Origin: JAIOSF01 sp963677755 | GTDB lineage: Bacteria; Campylobacterota; Campylobacteria; Campylobacterales; Arcobacteraceae | Reading direction: 5' to 3' | Length of the DNA: 64,000 nucleotides | Assembly: GCA_963677755.1 (NCBI GenBank) | Contig: OY782506.1 | Coordinates: 2,046,001-2,110,000 of the forward strand | In this document: positions 17,777-25,907 of the stretch, piece after piece | Layout of the letters: each line of letters starts with the position of its first letter | Numbering within the stretch: position 1 is the stretch's first letter | Notes under the pieces: generated by a model | The model's input: the letters and a program-made list of their open reading frames with translations, nothing else | Database searches by the model: none | What the model was told of the DNA's origin: nothing | Position numbers and translations under genes: made by a program

Positions 17777-18501
17777 TAGATCTTTCTAGCAATAAATGTT
17801 GTACTCATGTCCAAAGAGTAACCTTTTACAAAAATTGGCTCTAGTCCAACCTCTTGTAACTCTTCAATCATCTTTTGTGTAGTTATAAAAGCTTCTATAG
17901 ATTCAGGTAGATATGTATAAGCATCTTTATTTTTTGAAATTAATCCACCTATATGAGGCATTAGATTATTCATATAAAATTTTGTTAATTTAGCTGGTAA
18001 TGTCTTTTTCTCATTTTTAGTAAATTCCAAAATGACACAAAGCCCATCTTTCTTAAGAACTCTAGCAAACTCTCGTAAAGCTTCTTTTCTTTGGACAACA
18101 TTTCTTATTCCATATGATATTGATATAATATCAACACTTTCCTCTTCTAAAGGTAAACTTTCAGCTCCTGCTTCTATAAAAGTTCTATGAGGTATTTTTG
18201 TCTTCCCAACTTCCATCATACCAACACTAGGATCAATTCCAATTATCTCATCAATACCTATCCCATTTTTTTTCGCAACTTTTTCCCAGTCAATCATCAA
18301 GTCACCAGTTCCACAAGCAACATCAACTATTTTTGAAATATTTTTATGTCCATATAAGTTAAAAGCCATATTACAAGCTTTTTTTCTCCATATTTTATCT
18401 ATTCCCATACTTAATATTCTATTTGCTAAATCATAAGTTTTAGCAATCTCATTAAACATTTTTACAATATCTTCTTGATTATCTCTATTTTCTTCTGCCA
18501 A
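17776..18501 (-). CDS. ubiE: demethylmenaquinone/ubiquinone C-methyltransferase
   Basis: S-adenosylmethionine-dependent methylation in quinone synthesis; in Campylobacterota the product is menaquinone. 241 residues, normal. SAM-binding motif I is VDVACGTGDLM near residue 65, and the family marks are YDLANRILSMGID at the N-terminus and SYGIRNV in the middle. Menaquinone here is likely made by the futalosine route, so the exact substrate may be a modified form. It is coupled to xseA by a one-base overlap. Confidence 0.95.
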   Translation of the reverse strand: MAEENRDNQEDIVKMFNEIAKTYDLANRILSMGIDKIWRKKACNMAFNLYGHKNISKIVDVACGTGDLMIDWEKVAKKNGIGIDEIIGIDPSVGMMEVGKTKIPHRTFIEAGAESLPLEEESVDIISISYGIRNVVQRKEALREFARVLKKDGLCVILEFTKNEKKTLPAKLTKFYMNNLMPHIGGLISKNKDAYTYLPESIEAFITTQKMIEELQEVGLEPIFVKGYSLDMSTTFIARKI

Positions 18502-18510
18502 TTTTTTACC

Positions 18511-18759
18511 TTATATTATATATTTGGAAACTAATAAACCTATAATAAAACCTATATTAAGTGCAACTATTATTTTCATTAGTTCTAGTTTTTTATCTGT
18601 TGTTGGAATTGTTCTTATTATTTTTTCTTGTGTTATTAATGCCCTATCAAAATTTTCTGTTGCTCTATCAACTCTTTTAAGTGTTTGAGTAAGAGTTATC
18701 TCAGCCATTTCAAATCGCTCAGTTAACTCTTTTGCTTGTTTAAAACTCATATCACTCAT
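18511..18759 (-). CDS. small coiled-coil protein with C-terminal membrane anchor
   Basis: Unrecognised 82-residue protein. Residues about 5-50 are a charged amphipathic helix, probably coiled coil. Residues about 60-82 are one hydrophobic segment at the very C-terminus, so it should be tail-anchored with the helix in the cytoplasm. It sits 10 bp before ubiE and 20 bp after the ParA-type gene. A link with that ATPase is possible but not shown. Confidence 0.7.
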   Translation of the reverse strand: MSDMSFKQAKELTERFEMAEITLTQTLKRVDRATENFDRALITQEKIIRTIPTTDKKLELMKIIVALNIGFIIGLLVSKYII

Positions 18760-18778
18760 AATTGATAAATCCTATTCA

Positions 18779-19567
18779 TTATTTTATATCTATCCATCTA
18801 TCAAGAGTACAAAATATCCCATTTAGATTATTCAAAACATAATCTTTTGCTTCTGTTTGTAATCTTCTAAAAAAGAGATATTTTAAAGCAGCTTCTCTAT
18901 CTCCACTCTCTTTAGCTTCAAGCGCTTTTTGTGCGAAGTCGGTGTTGTTGTGTGCCATCTCCCAAACTGTACTTCCAAGATATCTACTCATTGTTATAAC
19001 TTTATCATTTTTTACTGCAAAATATTTTGGGTCTTTTACAAAATCTGTTATTGTAGAATCACTACCAAGATATTTGTGTCCAAAAAAGTTTATAAATTGT
19101 TCTTCTAGATAATCTTGCTCTGTGGAGATTGCTCTATTTAATGCAAAAAATAAATTATCAGTAGAGTTACTCTCTATTTTTCTCAATTTTTTCATAGTTG
19201 CAATTGCATTTTTTCCATCAAGTTCCCCATCACCCATAGGAACTATCCATTTAATATTGTTAAAAGACCCAACTTTTGCTATCTCTTCAAGTACTAGTGT
19301 TGATGTTTTATTTCCACCAACATCCACAATTACTTGGTGGTTATCATCCATTAGTATAAGTTCATCTAATTGTGTCAATTTATTAGTGCTTAACATTTTT
19401 TTATTGACTATTTCTGTTCTCGTAAAACTTTGGGAATCATTGTTTTCATCATCTATTTCAATATATGTGATTGGTTTTCCATGTTTTTTATATAAATATG
19501 GTGCAATAACTTGCATTGCAACGGTTGATTTACCAACACCACCTTTAGTTTGAGGAATTATAATCAT
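18779..19567 (-). CDS. orphan ParA/MinD-family ATPase
   Basis: 262 residues. The deviant Walker A is KGGVGKST at residues 8-15, with the second Lys typical of ParA/MinD/Soj. A Walker B-like stretch, VIVDVGGN, is near residue 97, where the more usual Asp-x-Pro is replaced by Asp-Val-Gly-Gly. No ParB-like gene or parS cluster is seen beside it, so it is unlikely to be the chromosome partition protein. It may position a protein or complex. The start ATG is preceded by a 44-bp A/T-rich gap. Confidence 0.85.
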   Translation of the reverse strand: MIIIPQTKGGVGKSTVAMQVIAPYLYKKHGKPITYIEIDDENNDSQSFTRTEIVNKKMLSTNKLTQLDELILMDDNHQVIVDVGGNKTSTLVLEEIAKVGSFNNIKWIVPMGDGELDGKNAIATMKKLRKIESNSTDNLFFALNRAISTEQDYLEEQFINFFGHKYLGSDSTITDFVKDPKYFAVKNDKVITMSRYLGSTVWEMAHNNTDFAQKALEAKESGDREAALKYLFFRRLQTEAKDYVLNNLNGIFCTLDRWIDIK

Positions 19568-19611
19568 ATTAAAACCTTTTGATTATTTTTGTTATTGATT
19601 TTATCCAATTT

Positions 19612-20424
19612 TTAATTTACAACAGCTTTTGAAATTATCTCTTCTTTATCATCATACAATTTTATTTTGAGACCATCATTTGCTTTCCCATTTTCATCAA
19701 TATCTATGATAACAATCTGCATAATTGCTTTACAATTATTTGGAACATCAAAATGACCGCCAAGTCCTGTTAATGCTTTTTGAATAGGTATATAACTATC
19801 CATACCTATTACATTATCCCGACAACCAGTTAGTCCTAAATCTGTCACATAAAATGTACCCTCAGTAACCTCTAAATCATCAGTTCCTACATGTGTGTGT
19901 GTTCCACAGATTGCACTTACTCGCCCCTTTAACATTTGCATTAAAATTCTTTTCTCTGCTGTAACTTCTGCATGGAAATCAATAAATATATGTTTTACAC
20001 CCTCTTTTTCAAGGTTTGCCACAACTTCTAAAATATGTGTGAATGGATTTAAAACTTGAGGCATAGTATACAGTCCCATAAGATTAATAACTGCTAATAC
20101 TTCACCGTTTATCTCTAACTTTAAAATACCACTTCCTGGTACATCAACTGGATAATTATCTGGTCGTAAAACTTTTTTTGTTTCTAGTAAAGTTAATATA
20201 TCTTTTTTTTTATCCCAAGAATGATTTCCGCCAGTTATTACATCAATACCACAGTTAAACAATTCTTGTGCATTTTTTACTGTTATCCCAAAACCATGAC
20301 TTGCATTCTCACCATTTGCAATCACTGTATCTATTTTGTATTGATTTATTAGTCTTTCTAAATTATGTTTAATTATTTTTCGACCTGGTCGGCCTACTAT
20401 ATCTCCAATAAATGCTATTTTCAA
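19612..20424 (-). CDS. YmdB-family metallophosphoesterase
   Basis: 270 residues, the usual length of the TIGR00282/YmdB family, which hydrolyses 2',3'-cyclic nucleotides in Bacillus. Metal-site motifs in order: IGDIVGRPGR at the N-terminus, NGENASHGFG, GGNHSWDKK and GTHTHVGTDD. All the metal ligands of the fold appear present. It is separated from the histidine kinase by 9 bp and is probably in the same transcript, though the biological link is unclear. Confidence 0.92.
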   Translation of the reverse strand: MKIAFIGDIVGRPGRKIIKHNLERLINQYKIDTVIANGENASHGFGITVKNAQELFNCGIDVITGGNHSWDKKKDILTLLETKKVLRPDNYPVDVPGSGILKLEINGEVLAVINLMGLYTMPQVLNPFTHILEVVANLEKEGVKHIFIDFHAEVTAEKRILMQMLKGRVSAICGTHTHVGTDDLEVTEGTFYVTDLGLTGCRDNVIGMDSYIPIQKALTGLGGHFDVPNNCKAIMQIVIIDIDENGKANDGLKIKLYDDKEEIISKAVVN

Positions 20425-20433
20425 TTCAACCCT

Positions 20434-22191
20434 TTAGCTTAATTTTAATTTGACTTCAAAAACAGCACTATTTTCTTCATTATATGCTGTTATTTTTCCA
20501 TTTTGATCTTCTATTATTTTTTTTGCAATATTTAATCCAACACCAATTCCACCATGATCTTTAAAGCTTACAAATGGTTCAAAAATATCTTCTAAAATAA
20601 ATTCTTTAATTCCTCCACCATTATCTTTAAACTTAACTACAACTTCTTCATTTTCACTTGTAACATCAATCGTAAACTTCCGATTTTCAAAATCATCTAT
20701 ATAAATAAGCTGATCTAGTGCATTTTTTATTATTACAATCCATACTTGTTCAATTCTTTGTTTTTGCACCTTTGCATTAAAAACATATCTATTTTTATCC
20801 ATATTTATATCAAATAGTTCAGCGTTTAAATGAAGATTTGTTATTTGTTTAATTGAGTTATGGCTTACTGTTAAGGCTGTTACTATTGTACTATAAATAT
20901 TGACAATCTCTTTTTTCTCACTTGCAACTTGTGATACTTCTTTCATAGATTCAATTATATTAGCAATCCTATCTATTCCATCAAGAATTTTCACAGAATC
21001 ATTTTGCAATCGTGTTTTTGTGTCACCTTCTTCTAAATCTCCAATGTCATAACCCATTAATTCAAAATTACCTTTGATATAAGTAAGTGGTGTATTTATT
21101 TCATGTGTTATTCCTGCTGCTAAAGAACCAATTGAGGTTAATTTTGCACTTTCAATTTGTTTTTTCTGTATTTGCTCTAATTGCTTAGTATTTTTTTCCA
21201 CTTCTTGTTTTATTTTTTCATTTAATGATTTATTTAATAATTCTAATTTTTTCTTGTCTTCTAAGGAATTTATTACAACAACAAAAGTTTTTTTATCAGG
21301 TAAAATATTGAGTGAAAATTCTACATGTACCTTATTTCCATATTTATCATCACATACTTTTTCCACTTGATTAACAGTTCCAGTTTTAATTGCTTTTTCT
21401 AAGGCATCTTGTGCAATTTTTTTAGAACCTTCACTTGTCATCTCGATACAATTTTTGCCTATCATCTCTTTTGCACTATAACCAAATAGTTTAGTATAAT
21501 ACCCATTAACACTTAAAAAATTTCCATTAAAATCAATAGTACCTATACCACTATTAGCAAATTTAATTATGGCATCAATTTGCTCCATTTTGAATTGTAC
21601 ACTTTTTTTATCTGTAATATCTTGTCTTATTGCACTATAACCAACAATAGTATCAAAATCATCAAAAATCGGTTCAATATACGCCTTAACCCAGTATGAA
21701 CCTCCATCTTTTTTTCTATTTTTAACTTCACCAGACCAGCTTTTCCCAGATTTAATAGTTTTCCAAAGATTATTAAATATCTCTTTTGGCATATCTGGAT
21801 CTCTTATTATGGAATGTGGTTTTCCTAGTAGTTCCTCTTTACTATAACCAGAGATATTACAAAATGCCTCATTTGCACTTGTAATAATACCTTTTGTATC
21901 AGTAGTAGTTATAATAATATACTTATCAACTAAATATAAATATTTCTCAAGGTCTCGGGTTTTTAGCTGTAGTTTGTCATTAAGAATTTGTTGTGCCTCT
22001 TTATTATATTTTTGAAATATAAAACTAAGAAAAAGAGACACTAAAGTTGAACAAATAAAAACAACAATTAATAGTTCAATAAAACTGTTTTTATCAAAAT
22101 GAGAAAATAAAAAAAGAGTAAAACCTGAAGTCAAAACACCAAGTATTATAAATAAACTAAGAAGTTTTGTATTAAAATATAATTTTGGCAT
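20434..22191 (-). CDS. membrane sensor histidine kinase with two PAS domains
   Basis: 585 residues. Two membrane segments (about 12-31 and 37-60) with almost no periplasmic loop imply sensing in the cytoplasm or membrane. The first PAS (about 85-195) is Aer/CetB-like, and a second spans about 200-312. A coiled-coil linker follows. The phosphorylated His is His363 in ITHEINTP. ATP-binding boxes are N490, DNGGG (523-527) and GIGVGL (548-553). It lies 32 bp after the response regulator, which is its probable partner. Confidence 0.93.
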   Translation of the reverse strand: MPKLYFNTKLLSLFIILGVLTSGFTLFLFSHFDKNSFIELLIVVFICSTLVSLFLSFIFQKYNKEAQQILNDKLQLKTRDLEKYLYLVDKYIIITTTDTKGIITSANEAFCNISGYSKEELLGKPHSIIRDPDMPKEIFNNLWKTIKSGKSWSGEVKNRKKDGGSYWVKAYIEPIFDDFDTIVGYSAIRQDITDKKSVQFKMEQIDAIIKFANSGIGTIDFNGNFLSVNGYYTKLFGYSAKEMIGKNCIEMTSEGSKKIAQDALEKAIKTGTVNQVEKVCDDKYGNKVHVEFSLNILPDKKTFVVVINSLEDKKKLELLNKSLNEKIKQEVEKNTKQLEQIQKKQIESAKLTSIGSLAAGITHEINTPLTYIKGNFELMGYDIGDLEEGDTKTRLQNDSVKILDGIDRIANIIESMKEVSQVASEKKEIVNIYSTIVTALTVSHNSIKQITNLHLNAELFDINMDKNRYVFNAKVQKQRIEQVWIVIIKNALDQLIYIDDFENRKFTIDVTSENEEVVVKFKDNGGGIKEFILEDIFEPFVSFKDHGGIGVGLNIAKKIIEDQNGKITAYNEENSAVFEVKLKLS

Positions 22192-22223
22192 TGAAACTAG
22201 TTTTACAAATTCTTACAGTAAAA

Positions 22224-22598
22224 CTATTTTGATAAAACTTCATTTATCTTTGTTTCAATTGCTTGCAATGAATCAAAGGGTTTCATTAAATAATGTGTTG
22301 CACCATGTTTATGGGATTTTAAAACTTTATCTAATGTTGAATAAGCAGTCATCATAATAACTTTTTGATCTGAATTTTTATCCATGATTTTTTCTAAAGC
22401 ATCAAGCCCATTCATTTGTGGCATCATAATATCTAATAGAACTATATCATATGTGTTATCTATAGTTTCAACTGCTGTAACAGGATTTGAAAACGTAGTT
22501 ACTTGGTATTTTTCACTTCTATTAAGAAATCTTTGTATCATACTTAAAATTTCATTTTCGTCATCTACTACTGCTACTTTATAAACATCTTTACTCAT
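22224..22598 (-). CDS. single-domain response regulator (CheY-like)
   Basis: 124 residues, receiver domain only. Acidic pocket Asp12-Asp13, phospho-acceptor Asp56 in LLDIMMP, the Thr in MMTAYST, and Lys in MKPFDS are all present. I start it at ATG 22598, six bases after AAGGAG; the preceding GTG codon is too close to the ribosome site. No output domain, so it probably acts by protein contact, on chemotaxis machinery or as phosphorelay. Lies between the chemoreceptor and the histidine kinase. Confidence 0.92.
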   Translation of the reverse strand: MSKDVYKVAVVDDENEILSMIQRFLNRSEKYQVTTFSNPVTAVETIDNTYDIVLLDIMMPQMNGLDALEKIMDKNSDQKVIMMTAYSTLDKVLKSHKHGATHYLMKPFDSLQAIETKINEVLSK

Positions 22599-22601
22599 CA
22601 C

Positions 22602-24008
22602 CTACTCCTTTTTGTTATCAAATAAATCTTTTGCTGCAAGCTTCATAATTTGATCATTTTTTTCTTCTAACATATGATCTAAGACTTCAAATACTTCATG
22701 ACTCGCTTGTTCTATTTTAACTACTTTTTCTTCAATTACTGCTTTAGAACATACTACAGAGTTTCCTGCACACTCTGCTGCTAATTCATTTGCTTCTTCA
22801 TGTACAGTTTTATGTGGTATATTTAAACTACTATAAGATCGTGTATTTCCAAACTCTGTTTTTCCTAAACCTGTATCATACCACTTACCAAGTCTACACA
22901 TTGTATGTTCTGTTGGCTTAAAGTTATTACTTTCTCCAAATAACAATTGGTAAAGATTATTTTTATATATCACATGGTCAAGTTTTGCAAGATTTACAAA
23001 TATTTTATTACTTATTGCTTCAACTTCAAACACACTTCTTCCTGCATTTTTTTGAAAATTATTCATTAATTTAATGAGAATATCTACTCTTTCTTTTGTT
23101 TCGACAACAACTTTTGCTACTATATCTGAGCTTGATTTCATTCGTGCTGTTTCTTCTTGAATAGATATTACAACATCTTTAATCTCTTTTGCTGCATCAG
23201 CACTTCTTGAAGCTAGATTTCTTACTTCTTGAGCAACAACTGCAAAACCTTTTCCTGCTTCCCCAGCAGTTGCAGCTTCTACTGCTGCATTGAGTGAAAG
23301 TATATTTGTTTGAAATGAAATTTGGTCTATTACTGTAATAGCTTGTGCTATATCATCACTTTTTTGCACTAAGTTAGTAACAATTTCATTTTCAGTTTTA
23401 ATTTGATTATTTAAATTTTCAGTATCACTTACTATATTTTTTGTTAATGTCAACCCTTCATTTGAACCTGTGGCAGTCTCTTTTGATTCTTTTGACATAT
23501 TATCAAGCTCACCTAATAACTCTTGATATACATTTTGAGTATTTGTTAATGATTGATTGATATTTTGATTATGTTTATGAAGTAATCCATCATCTGCATT
23601 ATCATGGATTGATGTTTTTACAAGTGAAGCTATAGTTAAATCATCATATTTTTTGTATTCTAATTTAGCTTCACAATCTTCTATAATAATTCTTTCTTCA
23701 TGTTTTGCAATAACCCCTACTAAGGCATTTGTATTTTTTATATTTTCTTTCGCTTTATCATTCATAAATACAATATTGTTATTATTATCTACTGCTACTA
23801 TTCCTTCTGCGATTGAAAAAGCAGCTATTCTTTCCAAATTGATTTTTTCAGATTTTATACTATCAAGTTTTTTATCATAATCTGATACTATTTTTTTTAT
23901 CTCGTTTTGACTACGCTGTTCTACTTGCTTTAGTGTATTCTCAAGCTCTTGAACTTTAGACTTTAGTAACTCACACTCTTCATCTTTAGCTTTATTTGAA
24001 AAAAACAT
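22602..24008 (-). CDS. soluble methyl-accepting chemotaxis protein with CZB zinc-binding domain
   Basis: 468 residues, no membrane segment. An N-terminal coiled coil (10-55) is followed by a degenerate PAS-like segment (about 60-135), then the receptor signalling domain whose hairpin tip is around GEAGKGFAVVAQEVRNLA (249-266). A C-terminal CZB domain (about 340-445) has candidate zinc ligands His345, Cys371 in CRLGKWY, His399 and His403. CZB receptors sense zinc or oxidants such as hypochlorite in other species. First gene of the receptor-regulator-kinase unit. Confidence 0.93.
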   Translation of the reverse strand: MFFSNKAKDEECELLKSKVQELENTLKQVEQRSQNEIKKIVSDYDKKLDSIKSEKINLERIAAFSIAEGIVAVDNNNNIVFMNDKAKENIKNTNALVGVIAKHEERIIIEDCEAKLEYKKYDDLTIASLVKTSIHDNADDGLLHKHNQNINQSLTNTQNVYQELLGELDNMSKESKETATGSNEGLTLTKNIVSDTENLNNQIKTENEIVTNLVQKSDDIAQAITVIDQISFQTNILSLNAAVEAATAGEAGKGFAVVAQEVRNLASRSADAAKEIKDVVISIQEETARMKSSSDIVAKVVVETKERVDILIKLMNNFQKNAGRSVFEVEAISNKIFVNLAKLDHVIYKNNLYQLLFGESNNFKPTEHTMCRLGKWYDTGLGKTEFGNTRSYSSLNIPHKTVHEEANELAAECAGNSVVCSKAVIEEKVVKIEQASHEVFEVLDHMLEEKNDQIMKLAAKDLFDNKKE

Positions 24009-24037
24009 CTTAGATACCCTTAATTTAAATTTTAAAG

Positions 24038-24043
24038 ATTATA
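24038..24043 (-). promoter_or_regulatory. -10 box (TATAAT) for the chemoreceptor operon
   Basis: Perfect minus-strand TATAAT 30 bp before the chemoreceptor ATG, in the 58-bp gap after the flavoprotein gene. It would give a leader of about 20 nt. Confidence 0.55.
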
Positions 24044-24066
24044 TCTTAGAAGAGGTTATATAAAAA

Positions 24067-25098
24067 TTAATTATACACACAATAAGCACTACTAAATGCC
24101 CATTGGAAGTTATATCCCCCTAATTCCCCCGTAATATCAACAACTTCTCCTATAAAATAGAGACCTTTTTGATACTTACTTTCCATATTTTTTTCAAGTT
24201 CATTTACTTTAATTCCACCTTTTGTCACCTCTGCTTTTGTGTATCCAAAGTTTCCAGCAGGTGCCATTTGGTAATTATGAATATCAATATCTAAATTTTT
24301 AATAGCTTGTTTAAATCTTTTTGGAAGATAACTATCTTTATATGGAGCAAAATCTATTGAAATGTTTCCTTTTTCCCAATATAGTGAACTACTTAAAATC
24401 ACAGGACCACTACAACCTTTATGGGTAAAAAGCATTTTTCCCTCAAGAATCTTATCTTTTATAGTGATTCTAGCATCAATGGATAAACCACTTAATTCTT
24501 TAAACCAAAATTCTGGCTTTTGTACTGTAAATCCTACAAGAGCAGGGTTGAGTTTACCCACAGTATGTCCAAACTTTTTTGCAATTTCAAAACCAATATT
24601 TGTAGCACCCAAAGAGGTATAAGAAAGACCTCCCGAAGCTACAATTAATTCTTTTGTTTCAATATCTCCCTTGGTAGTTTTTATTTGAAATTTATTATTA
24701 AGATATTCTACACTTAAAACTTCACAATTAAGATACTGTTTTGTTTTTTTAAGAAGTTTTTTAAACATAGCTAGTGGTTCTTCACTACTTTTACAAAAAT
24801 ATGTCCCTTTTACAATTTTTTCATTTACAGCAGGATATACTCCATTTTGATTTAAGAAAGAGAGTAATTTTTTGTTATCAAATTTTTGAAACACCTCATC
24901 AATAAAATCTTTATCTCCTAAATAATAATCACTACTAAGATATTTATTTGTAATATTACATTTAGCCCCACCACTTACTTTTATTTTGGCACCAACTGTT
25001 GAGTTTTTATCAATAATACAAATATTTTTATTTTGTAATCCACTAGCCGCCATCAAACCACTAGCGCCTGCTCCTATAATTGCTATATCATAAATCAT
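24067..25098 (-). CDS. BaiN/HI0933-type FAD-dependent oxidoreductase
   Basis: 343 residues, shorter than most relatives (about 390-410). The N-terminal dinucleotide-binding motif is IGAGASGLMAA (8-18). The family block around KVSGGAKCNITN follows. GGYNFQWAFSSAY marks the C-terminal FAD site. Members are flavoproteins with unclear substrates; the BaiN name comes from bile-acid work and should not be read as function. The missing length lies in the middle substrate domain. Start and the stop of the previous gene share one base. Confidence 0.9.
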   Translation of the reverse strand: MIYDIAIIGAGASGLMAASGLQNKNICIIDKNSTVGAKIKVSGGAKCNITNKYLSSDYYLGDKDFIDEVFQKFDNKKLLSFLNQNGVYPAVNEKIVKGTYFCKSSEEPLAMFKKLLKKTKQYLNCEVLSVEYLNNKFQIKTTKGDIETKELIVASGGLSYTSLGATNIGFEIAKKFGHTVGKLNPALVGFTVQKPEFWFKELSGLSIDARITIKDKILEGKMLFTHKGCSGPVILSSSLYWEKGNISIDFAPYKDSYLPKRFKQAIKNLDIDIHNYQMAPAGNFGYTKAEVTKGGIKVNELEKNMESKYQKGLYFIGEVVDITGELGGYNFQWAFSSAYCVYN

Positions 25099-25906
25099 TA
25101 TTTGTAAGCTTTTACTACAAACCCTCTTTTATGTTTTTTAGTAATTGCATAATTGACAGTATCTATTTGTACTGTTTTACCTAGTTGTTGTCGTATAACC
25201 CAACTAGCTTCTACAACTCTATGTCTTGCAAGTCCAGTTTGTGCATATTTTGAAAGGTTTCCTAGTCGTTTTGTTCCATAAACATCTTCAAGTTTTTCAA
25301 TTAATTTAAACTCTTGATTATCAATAAGTCCTATTACCTCAAATCTTTTTGCATCTTTATTTTTCTCTAAGAAACTTATCAACTCTTTTTTACATTTTGC
25401 AGAGATATATTCACTACTACTTCTTAATGTTTTACAAGTGTATGTTTGAGTTTTTTCATTTGTTTTTATTTTATTTACATTTGAAACTGTTGTAGTATCT
25501 ATATTTTGTTCTTTTGGTATTAGTACAACACTTGTATCCATTCTTGTGTGTGTTGTATTCTCTGTTGCAATAATTTTTTTCATAATATTTGGATCTTTTT
25601 TAACTACTGATTCTTGTAGTTTTTTTAATGCAGAGAGATTTTTTGTTTCAAGTTCATTTATTTTATAATCATATAAAGATTTTAATACATATTTATCTTG
25701 TATATATATTGGCAACATATCAAATGTTACATTCTCTTTTTGTATATAATTCTTGTTTATATATGTTCTTTTTGCACTATCTCTTTTGTACTATAGATAT
25801 AACCTATATAACCTAAGAGTAAAAGAATTACAAATATAAGCATATAAATTACTACACTATTACTATTTTGTGTTGGTTGCTGTGTTTGAGTATTGAGTGT
25901 TTCCAT
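25098..25906 (-). pseudogene. membrane-anchored OmpA-domain protein interrupted by a one-base frameshift
   Basis: An ATG at 25906, with AGGA upstream and one base after the mfd stop, begins a 49-codon frame with one membrane segment (about residues 18-38) that stops at 25757-25759. The next frame is open from about 25790 and runs through the ATG at 25718 to the stop at 25098, without a better start; its upstream part reads as normal coding sequence. Adding one A in the tract at 25784-25787 or 25769-25773 joins them into about 269 residues: cytoplasmic tail, anchor, linker, then a C-terminal OmpA-like peptidoglycan-binding domain (LSKYAQTGLARHRV). It may be a true frameshift, a phase switch or a sequencing error. 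Confidence 0.65.
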
Positions 25907-25907
25907 T

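Noticed and set aside
18779..19567. Chromosome partition ParA
   Set aside because: There is no ParB-like gene or parS-like repeat, and the surrounding genes are unrelated to the replication origin region.
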